A stretch of DNA of 5,491 nucleotides, taken from NCBI GenBank assembly GCA_003577365.1, contig QEUY01000313.1:1-5491 (forward strand), read 5' to 3'. The position numbers and the translations under genes are program-made. Origin of the DNA: Chloroflexota bacterium. Lineage in GTDB: Bacteria; Chloroflexota; Anaerolineae; Caldilineales; Caldilineaceae. Below the pieces are notes generated by a model that searched no databases, was not told the DNA's origin, and saw only the letters and a program-made list of their open reading frames with translations. Positions 1 to 5,491 of this stretch are shown in pieces (position 1 is the stretch's first letter; the number at the start of each line of letters is the position of its first letter).

Positions 1-856
1 CGCGCTGATGCCGACGGGCAGCTATAAGGATCGCGGCGTCAGCGTGATGGTGAACTGGTTGGTCGGGCTGGGCGCAGTGACCGTGGTCGACGATTCGAGT
101 GGGAACGCGGGGGCGAGCCTGGCCTGTTACGCCGCCCGCGCCGGCCTGGAAGCCTGTATCTATGTGCCGTCGAGCGCGCCCGCGCCCAAGAAGGCGCAAG
201 TCGCCATCTACGGCGCGGAGCTGGTTGAAGTGCCCGGCCCGCGCGACGCCGCAGCCAAGGCTGCCGCCGCGGCCAGCCGTATGGTAAAATCGATCAAATA
301 CGCGTCCCATGCCTGGCATCCAGCCTTTTTGTTGGGCCAAATGACGACGGCGTGGGAGATCTGGGAGCAGTTGGGCCGGCGCGTGCCCGATTGGTTTATT
401 GCGCCGGTCGGACACGGCGGGTCGCTCTTGGGCACATGGCGCGGCTTTCAGCATCTACAGGCTTCGGGGGTCACCACGAAACTGCCAAAGCTGGTGGCCG
501 TGCAGGCCGAACCCTACACGCCGCTCTATGAGGCGTTTCATGCCAACCGCGACCAGGTCGTCGCCAGCCCGCGCGTGGAGAAGATCAGCGCCGACGGCAT
601 CGCCATCAGCGCGCCAGTGCGTTCGGCTGCGCTGCTGGCGGCGCTGCGCCGTTCGCAAGGCACCGCGGTCGCCGTAAGCGAGGCCGAGGTCAAGGAGTAC
701 CATGAGCGGCTGGCGCAACACGGTCTGTTTGTGGAGCCGACCAGCGCGGTGGTGGCGGTTGCGCTCGACAAGCTGCGCGGTCAGTTCAAGCCGGATGAGA
801 CCGTCGTAGCCGTCTTGACCGGCCATGGCCTTAAGAACCCGCCCATGATCGACTGA
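1..856 (+). CDS. Threonine synthase-like PLP-dependent enzyme, 5' truncated by the window edge
   Basis: Fold-type II (tryptophan synthase beta family) pyridoxal-phosphate enzyme, probably cytosolic. The best guess is threonine synthase, which converts O-phosphohomoserine to threonine. The frame is open from base 2, and the first visible residues are A-L-M-P-T-G-S-Y-K-D-R-G, so the ATG at 8 is internal. Counting from that Met, K7 (codon 26-28) is the expected Schiff-base lysine in GSYKDRG. SSGNAG (30-35) is the loop beside the cofactor. VGHGGSLLG (134-142) is the glycine-rich phosphate-binding loop. EPTSA (243-247) and TGHGLK (271-276) are typical C-terminal motifs. In known threonine synthases of about 350 residues this lysine lies near residue 60-70, so roughly 50-70 N-terminal residues are missing here. 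The stop is TGA at 854-856 and the gene is intact to that point. rnc follows after 25 nt on the same strand. Threonine dehydratase or another beta-family lyase cannot be excluded because the N-terminal substrate-binding part is absent, so no symbol is given. Confidence 0.9.
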   Translation, partial: ALMPTGSYKDRGVSVMVNWLVGLGAVTVVDDSSGNAGASLACYAARAGLEACIYVPSSAPAPKKAQVAIYGAELVEVPGPRDAAAKAAAAASRMVKSIKYASHAWHPAFLLGQMTTAWEIWEQLGRRVPDWFIAPVGHGGSLLGTWRGFQHLQASGVTTKLPKLVAVQAEPYTPLYEAFHANRDQVVASPRVEKISADGIAISAPVRSAALLAALRRSQGTAVAVSEAEVKEYHERLAQHGLFVEPTSAVVAVALDKLRGQFKPDETVVAVLTGHGLKNPPMID

Positions 857-881
857 TGGGTGTCACTTACTTGGAATAACC

Positions 882-1661
882 GTGAGTACAGAGCTATCCC
901 TCTTTCAGCAACGGCACGACCTGGCGTTTCGCAATCCTGGTTTGCTGCAAACGGCGTTTATCCACAGCAGCTATGTCAACGAATCGGACGACGCCGAGTT
1001 GTCGGACAATGAGCGGCTGGAATTCCTGGGCGACTCCATCCTGGGGGCGGTCGTCAGCGAACTGCTCTATACGCGCTTTCCGGATCTGAGCGAGGGCGAG
1101 TTGACCAGTATCCGCGCCTCGCTGGTGCGCCGCGAGACGTTGGCGCGCTTCGCCAGGCAACTGCACCTAGGTGACTATCTGCTGTTGGGCCACGGCGAGG
1201 ATGAGAGCGGGGGGCGCAAACGCGCCGCCACCCTCTGCGCTACCTTCGAGGCGGTGGTGGGCGCAATCTATTTGGACCAAGGGGTAGAGGCGGTACGCAG
1301 CTTTGTGCTGCCCTTGGTGGAGGCTGATCTGGCGCGTATCCAGCCCCATTCCCTGGGCAAAGACCCCAAGAGCCGTTTCCAGGAGTGGTCGCAGAGCCAG
1401 CTTGGGCTGTCGCCACGCTATAAGGTGGTGGCGGATGAAGGGCCGGACCATGCCAAGGTCTTTACGACACAGGTATTGGTCGGCGACAAGCGTTATGGCG
1501 TGGGCCGCGGGCGCAGCAAGCAGGAAGCGTCGCAGGCCGCAGCCGCCATGGCGCTGGACCGTCTGGGGCTGGGGGCGGCTGAATACCAGCCCGATTCGGA
1601 GATCGAGCGCTTGTGGCCGGTTGACCACGGTGATGCGCCGCCCGACCCGCCGCCTCTCTAG
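882..1661 (+). CDS. rnc: Ribonuclease III
   Basis: Double-strand-specific endoribonuclease that matures rRNA precursors and cuts structured mRNAs; a cytosolic Mg2+-dependent homodimer. The 259-residue protein has the usual two domains. The N-terminal RNase III domain (about 5-150) carries the signature NERLEFLGDS (43-52) with catalytic E47 and D51, then EGELTSIRASLVR (71-83) and CATFEAVVGAIYLDQG (119-134) with catalytic E123. A double-stranded RNA-binding domain follows (about 161-229), ending in SKQEASQAAAAMALDRL. The last 30 residues are an acidic, proline-rich tail ending PPDPPPL. The length is slightly above the usual 220-240. One oddity is that the position matching E. coli metal ligand D114 is A120 (GCT, 1239-1241). 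The start is GTG: the family N-terminus begins here and no ATG, GTG or TTG occurs in frame between the preceding gene and this codon. The ribosome-binding site is weak (GGA at 873-875, 6 nt away). Co-transcription with the PLP-enzyme gene is plausible. The gene converges on smc. Confidence 0.97.
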   Translation: MSTELSLFQQRHDLAFRNPGLLQTAFIHSSYVNESDDAELSDNERLEFLGDSILGAVVSELLYTRFPDLSEGELTSIRASLVRRETLARFARQLHLGDYLLLGHGEDESGGRKRAATLCATFEAVVGAIYLDQGVEAVRSFVLPLVEADLARIQPHSLGKDPKSRFQEWSQSQLGLSPRYKVVADEGPDHAKVFTTQVLVGDKRYGVGRGRSKQEASQAAAAMALDRLGLGAAEYQPDSEIERLWPVDHGDAPPDPPPL

Positions 1662-1721
1662 CCGCGCCGCTTGCCCAGAAAGCTGATTTGGCTAACGCCA
1701 CCGGCCACATGCCGCTGATTG

Positions 1722-1745
1722 AGACCCTGCCAAGACGCAGGGTCT
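1722..1745 (+). terminator. Perfect 9-bp hairpin between convergent rnc and smc, probable terminator
   Basis: The left arm AGACCCTGC (1722-1730) and right arm GCAGGGTCT (1737-1745) are exact reverse complements separated by a 6-nt loop (CAAGAC). On the plus strand the stem is followed by ACATTTTG, a short and imperfect T-run, so it could end rnc transcription 60 nt after its stop. On the minus strand an AAAA run precedes the stem, which starts inside the smc stop codon (TAG, 1746-1744), but no T-run follows, so termination of smc would be weaker or factor-dependent. Placement between two convergent genes fits a shared, bidirectional terminator. The rest of the 82-nt gap shows only a 4-bp dyad and no other signal. 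Confidence 0.6.
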
Positions 1746-4700
1746 ACATTTTGACCAGTTCTTCGATCTGGCTCAAGGATTGATCGGGCGCGGCGTCTGG
1801 GGCGTCCCCGTCCCGCTGTTGTACGATGCGCTCTCCCTCCAAACGCAGGCTGATCACGCGGCTGGCGCCGTCGGAGGACATGGTAATGCCATAGATGGCA
1901 TTGGTGCCCTCCAGTGTGCGCCGGTTGTGAGTGATCAAGATAAACTGGGTTCCTTGCGCCAATTCCTCAATCGTCTGGCGGAAGCGGTCGACGTTGGCTT
2001 CGTCGAGCGCGGCGTCGACCTCGTCGAGCACGCAGAACGGGGTCGGGCTGACGCGCAGAATGGCAAAGATGAGCGCGCAGGCGGTCAGTGTGCGTTCGCC
2101 GCCGGAGAGCAGCGCCAGGCTCTGCGGGCGTTTGCCGGGCGGACGGGCGATGATCTCGATGCCCGAATTGCTGATGTCTTCGGGGTCGGCCAGGACAAGC
2201 TTGGCCGCGCCGCCGCTGAAGAGCTGTTGAAAGAAGAGCACGAATTGCTCGGAGACCGCGGCAAAGGTGCGGCTCAGTTCGGTCTGCATGACCTCGTCTA
2301 GCTCGCGCAGCACCTTGCGCAGATCGGCGATGGCGGCCTCCAGGTCGTTGGACTGGGTGAGCAGGTATTCATGCCGCTCGGCGGCTTCGGCATATTCGCG
2401 TGGGGCATCGGGGGTGACATGGTTGACGCGGCTGAGCCGGCCGCGCAGGGCGCGAATCTCTTCCTCTAATCCCTCCGGCAAGCTATCGACGGGCTGACGG
2501 TTATACACCCCGCTGTCCCAGGGCAGCGGGGGCTGATAGGCCAGCTCCTGGCCGGTCTCCAGCAGGACAAGGCCCAAGTCCTGTTCGATGTCATGGCGCA
2601 GTTGGCGCAGGCGGTCGTCGGTGCGCTGTAGATGCAGTTGGCTTGCGTTCCAGGCGGCCTCATCCTGGCGCAACGCGTCTTGGCGCTGGCGCTCCTGTTG
2701 TTCGAGCGCGGCCTGGTCGCGTTCCAACTGCGCCAGCCGCGCCTCGACGGGGTCAATGCGGTCGCGCAGGCGCTGGATGGTTTGGCTGTGTGCTGTCTCC
2801 TGCGCCGCCAGCTCGGCGATCTGCTGGGCTAGGGTTTGCTCTTGGGCGACGAGCGCGGCGATCTGCTGTTCTTTGGCTTCGATCTGGCCGGCTGCGCTGT
2901 GCAAGGTGCGCTGCTGGCTGTCGAGCAGGGTTTGCCGGCTCTGCCAGGCGGCGCGGCCTTCGGCGGCGGCGGTGCGCAGGTCGGCCATCTGGTGCAGGAG
3001 ATCGGTGGCCGCGGCCTGCTCTAGGGCGGCTTCGGCGGCGTGCAGCGCAGCCAGGGCCGCGGCTTGGTCGGCGTTGAGTGCCTGGAGGTGGGCTTCCTGA
3101 TCGGTGGCCTCCTGGGCGAGCTTGTCTTGCTCTGCCGTGATCTGGCTGAGCCGCTCGCCGTGCCAACGTCCGGTCTGGCGGCTGCGATCCAGGCGACGGC
3201 GGGTCTCTTCGATCTGGCTGTGCCGCAGACGGTCCTGGCGTGCCGACTCTTGCAGCGCATCTTGCAGCGGCGCAAGCTGTAGCGTGAGCGCCTCGATCTG
3301 CGCCGCCAGATCATGACAGGCTGCGGTCTGTTGCGCCACGCCGGCCTCATGGTCAGCCAGTTGGGCGGGCAACTCGCGCAGCTCGCGCTCGCGGGCGAGG
3401 ATCGAATCGTCGCGGCGGCTGTGGTCGCTGCCGCCGCTGACCGCACCGCCGGGACGCACAATGTCGCCGTCGAGCGTGACGACGGTGGGGCGCGGGCCGC
3501 TGCGGATGGCGTCGAGGGCGGCGCGCGCGCTGGTCAGGTCTTGGGCCACCCAGACGCGGTTGAGCAACTGCTGCGCGGCTCTGTCGATGGCAGCGTCGTA
3601 GCTGACCAGGTCGACGGCATTGCCCAGGATGCCATCCCTGCGCGGGGCAGGCAGCGGCGATGCGGAAACCAAGCGGTCGAGAGGCAGAAAGGTGGCGCAG
3701 CCTTGATGGGTGCGCTTGAGATACTCAATGGCGGCCTGCGCATCGGCCCAGCGCTCGGCCACGACATTCTGGAGGGCGCCACCCAACGCCGTTTCGATGG
3801 CCTTGTCCAAGTGGGCCGGAACGTGGATCAGTGCGGCGACCGTCCCCAGCAGGCCGGTGAGCGAGCGGTCGCGGGCGTGGGCTGTCTGCAGGACGGCGCG
3901 CACGCCGCTGGCATAGCCTGCCCCTTCGCGCTGTAGCCGGGTGAGCAGGTCATGGCGGGTCTGCAGGCGGTCGAGGTCGCGTTCGGCGCTTTGGCGGGCC
4001 TGCTGGGCCTGGTCGAGCGCAGCAGCCAATGCCTGGCGCTGCGTCTCCAGCGCGGCGATTTGGCCGCGCACGGTCTGGGTGTGCTGTTCCTGCTCTGCCA
4101 AGGCGGTTTCCTGGCGGGCCAACTGCCCCTCGATCTGGCGGGCTTCGGCGGCGTGGGCAGCGTGGGCCGAGACCTGGCGCTGCTGCTCGGCCTCCAGGTC
4201 GGCGCGGCGCTCGTGCAGGCTGCGCACACGGCTGGCCGTCTCGGCCTGGGCGGCGTGCAGCGCATCCAGGCGGCGGCGCGCGTCTGCCTGTGCCGTCTGC
4301 AGGAGCGCACGCTCTTGCTGATGCTGGTCGATCTGCGCCTGCTGCTGATCGACGCGCGCCTGCTGGGCACGATAGTTCGCTTCAGCCTCGACGATGGCGC
4401 GCTGGGTGTCGGCGAGGCGTGCCGCCACCGTCTCCTGCTGCAAGCGTAAGGGGGCCAGGTCGCGATGTGCTTCTTCCTGGCGTGCCTGAAGTTGGCGCAG
4501 CCGCTCTTGCGCCACGGCCAGCTCGCGTCCGGTCTGTTCGGCGCTGTGATGCAGGGCGCTGCTCTGCCGGTGGAGATCGCCCAGGTTGCTGCGCAGCCCG
4601 CTTTGTTGGCCGCGCACCTGCTCGATCTGCCGGCTCAGGGCGCTGAGGGCCTGCCGGCTCGCGCCGACGCGCGCCTGAATTTGCTCCACCTCGACGTGAT

Positions 4701-5430
4701 GGGTTTGCAGTTCGTGCAGCGTGCGATGCCAGTGATAGCCATACCAGTCGCGCAGCAGATCGCGCAGGTCGCGCGCGATCTGGTCGCGCTCGCGCACTCG
4801 CTCGGCCTGTTTGCGCAGATAGCCGAGGCGCGGGCTGAGTTCGGCGATGATATCTTGCACGCGCGTGAGGTTCTGCTGCGTGGCCTCCAAGCGGCGCAGC
4901 GTCATGCTGCGCTTGGCCTGGTAGCCGGTGATGCCGGCGGCTTCCTCAAAGAGCGAGCGCAGTTCTTCCGGAGCCAAGCTGAGCACCTTGTCGATCAGCC
5001 CCTGGCCGATCAGTGCATAGGTGCGGCGGCCCAGGCCGGTTTCGGCCAGCAGTTCGGTGATGTCCTGCAGGCGAACGCGCCGGCCATTGAGCAGATATTC
5101 GTTCTCCCCATCGCGATAGGCGCGGCGGGTGATCTCGATCTCGGCGAAGTCGATGGGCAGATCGCCCTGGCTGTTGTCGAGGGTGAGGCTGACCTGGGCC
5201 ATGCCCAGGCGGGCCTTGGCGTCGCTGCCCGAGAAGATGACATCGCTGGTCTTTTTCGAGCGCAGCAGGCTGAAGCTTTGTTCGCCCAGACACCAGCGGA
5301 TGGCATCGACGACGTTGCTTTTGCCGCTGCCGTTGGGGCCGACGATGGCCGTGACGCCGGGGTCAAAGATGAACTCGGTGCGTTTGGCAAAGGTCTTGAA
5401 ACCTTGGATGGCGACGCGTTGGATGAGCAT
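1744..5430 (-). CDS. smc: Chromosome segregation/condensation ATPase SMC
   Basis: Structural-maintenance-of-chromosomes ATPase. It forms a homodimeric ring with ScpA and ScpB (neither gene is here) and compacts and segregates DNA. The 1228-residue protein is complete. The N-terminal head has IQGFKTFA (8-15), Walker A GPNGSGKS (31-38), an R-loop region SKKTSDVIFSGS (58-69) and Q-loop IGQGLIDKVL (141-150). A first coiled coil runs about 170-515. The hinge (about 520-665) contains GLLGTVAALIHVP (526-538), ALGGALQNVV (548-557) and DGDIVRPGGAVSGGS (654-668). A second coil runs about 670-1055. The C-terminal head has signature LSGGERTLTA (1108-1117), Walker B FCVLDEVDAALDEANV (1132-1147, catalytic E1137) and switch THNRRT (1167-1172). 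All ATPase motifs are intact. Bacterial SMCs are usually about 1180-1200 residues; some of the extra length is a polar C-terminal tail after the last head strand (about 1199-1228). ATG is the start because the family N-terminus begins there and the frame upstream reaches a stop at 5463-5461. No strong Shine-Dalgarno is visible. The coil is rich in Gln, Ala and Arg and almost lacks Lys. Confidence 0.98.
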   Translation of the reverse strand: MLIQRVAIQGFKTFAKRTEFIFDPGVTAIVGPNGSGKSNVVDAIRWCLGEQSFSLLRSKKTSDVIFSGSDAKARLGMAQVSLTLDNSQGDLPIDFAEIEITRRAYRDGENEYLLNGRRVRLQDITELLAETGLGRRTYALIGQGLIDKVLSLAPEELRSLFEEAAGITGYQAKRSMTLRRLEATQQNLTRVQDIIAELSPRLGYLRKQAERVRERDQIARDLRDLLRDWYGYHWHRTLHELQTHHVEVEQIQARVGASRQALSALSRQIEQVRGQQSGLRSNLGDLHRQSSALHHSAEQTGRELAVAQERLRQLQARQEEAHRDLAPLRLQQETVAARLADTQRAIVEAEANYRAQQARVDQQQAQIDQHQQERALLQTAQADARRRLDALHAAQAETASRVRSLHERRADLEAEQQRQVSAHAAHAAEARQIEGQLARQETALAEQEQHTQTVRGQIAALETQRQALAAALDQAQQARQSAERDLDRLQTRHDLLTRLQREGAGYASGVRAVLQTAHARDRSLTGLLGTVAALIHVPAHLDKAIETALGGALQNVVAERWADAQAAIEYLKRTHQGCATFLPLDRLVSASPLPAPRRDGILGNAVDLVSYDAAIDRAAQQLLNRVWVAQDLTSARAALDAIRSGPRPTVVTLDGDIVRPGGAVSGGSDHSRRDDSILARERELRELPAQLADHEAGVAQQTAACHDLAAQIEALTLQLAPLQDALQESARQDRLRHSQIEETRRRLDRSRQTGRWHGERLSQITAEQDKLAQEATDQEAHLQALNADQAAALAALHAAEAALEQAAATDLLHQMADLRTAAAEGRAAWQSRQTLLDSQQRTLHSAAGQIEAKEQQIAALVAQEQTLAQQIAELAAQETAHSQTIQRLRDRIDPVEARLAQLERDQAALEQQERQRQDALRQDEAAWNASQLHLQRTDDRLRQLRHDIEQDLGLVLLETGQELAYQPPLPWDSGVYNRQPVDSLPEGLEEEIRALRGRLSRVNHVTPDAPREYAEAAERHEYLLTQSNDLEAAIADLRKVLRELDEVMQTELSRTFAAVSEQFVLFFQQLFSGGAAKLVLADPEDISNSGIEIIARPPGKRPQSLALLSGGERTLTACALIFAILRVSPTPFCVLDEVDAALDEANVDRFRQTIEELAQGTQFILITHNRRTLEGTNAIYGITMSSDGASRVISLRLEGERIVQQRDGDAPDAAPDQSLSQIEELVKM

Positions 5431-5443
5431 AGGGACGTGCAGC

Positions 5444-5491
5444 CTAGGCGGCGCGTGCCATTAGGCCCGGCAGGACGAGTTCCAGGAGCAG
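5444..5491 (-). CDS. Possible C-terminal tail of an upstream gene, cut by the window edge
   Basis: Reading leftward from the right edge, one minus-strand frame stays open for 15 codons (LLLELVLPGLMARAA) and ends at TAG (5446-5444), 13 nt before the smc ATG. The short gap and shared strand would fit an operon leading into smc. The peptide is hydrophobic and alanine-ended and is not recognisable as any family. An open run this short is expected by chance in GC-rich DNA, and a second minus-strand frame is also open across this stretch, so this is only a candidate. No promoter-like pair of boxes is visible in 5431-5491. Confidence 0.25.
   Translation of the reverse strand: MLLELVLPGLMARAA

Noticed and set aside
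8..10. ATG at 8 as the true start of the PLP enzyme
   Set aside because: It falls only six residues before the cofactor lysine, the frame is open upstream to the window edge, and the family always has a sizeable N-terminal part before this motif.
455..826. 123-codon minus-strand frame opposite the PLP-enzyme gene
   Set aside because: It is an antisense shadow of a clear threonine-synthase-like protein with all C-terminal motifs, and has no motif of its own.
1689..1700. Small dyad TGGC-TAAC-GCCA in the rnc-smc gap
   Set aside because: A 4-bp stem is within chance expectation and is overshadowed by the perfect 9-bp stem downstream.
2508..2531. 8-bp inverted repeat (CCCCGCTG / CAGCGGGG) resembling a terminator stem
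   Set aside because: It lies inside smc coding sequence over the PLPWDSG segment, has no T-run on either side, and the reading frame continues through it.
2588..3100. 170-codon plus-strand frame rich in Ser, Arg, Ala, Trp and Cys, with repeat-like texture
   Set aside because: It is the complement of repetitive Gln/Ala/Glu codons of the SMC return coil. The periodic look comes from heptads, not from a DNA repeat array.
3313..3936. 207-codon plus-strand open frame opposite smc
   Set aside because: It lies wholly antisense to the SMC hinge and coil, has low-complexity Gly/Ala/Arg composition with no recognisable motif, and such antisense frames are expected opposite GC-rich coding DNA.
4029..4646. 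205-codon plus-strand open frame rich in Arg, Pro, Gly and Ala
   Set aside because: It is antisense to the SMC coiled coil; its composition is that of a GC-rich shadow frame and the sense frame is unambiguously SMC.
1..5491. Search for a novel multi-gene system, CRISPR array, mobile element or RNA gene
   Set aside because: Nearly all of the window is accounted for by three conserved housekeeping genes with intact motifs. The gaps are 25, 82 and 61 nt, and no spaced direct repeats, transposase or tRNA-like folds were seen.

Overview
The window is a GC-rich stretch of a bacterial chromosome holding housekeeping genes. Three proteins can be recognised with confidence. The wording of the SMC and PLP-enzyme motifs (for example THNRRTLEGTNAIYG near the SMC C-terminus and DSSGNAGASLA in the PLP enzyme) resembles what I remember from Chloroflexota. 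That placement is an impression from memory and was not tested; any high-GC phylum with a classical SMC remains possible.

Layout. Bases 1-856 (+) carry the C-terminal part of a threonine-synthase-like PLP enzyme, whose N-terminus lies outside the window. After 25 nt comes rnc (882-1661, +), ribonuclease III with a GTG start. Both genes point right and may be co-transcribed. An 82-nt gap (1662-1743) follows, containing a perfect 9-bp hairpin that just overlaps the smc stop codon. The rest, 1744-5430 (-), is one intact smc gene for a 1228-residue chromosome-condensation ATPase, convergent with rnc. The last 61 bases (5431-5491) hold no complete gene. On the minus strand an open frame entering from the right edge ends 13 nt before the smc start and may be the tail of an upstream gene.

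How the genes relate. RNase III processes rRNA and other double-stranded RNA. SMC, with ScpA and ScpB (not in this window), compacts and segregates the chromosome. The PLP enzyme belongs to amino-acid metabolism. These are separate jobs. The rnc-smc adjacency is known in other bacteria such as Bacillus subtilis, but there the genes run in the same direction, whereas here they converge.

I found no mobile element, CRISPR array, RNA gene or new multi-gene system. The points most worth checking are an alanine at one of the four canonical RNase III metal-ligand positions, a 335-residue lysine-free stretch in SMC, and the inverted rnc/smc orientation.
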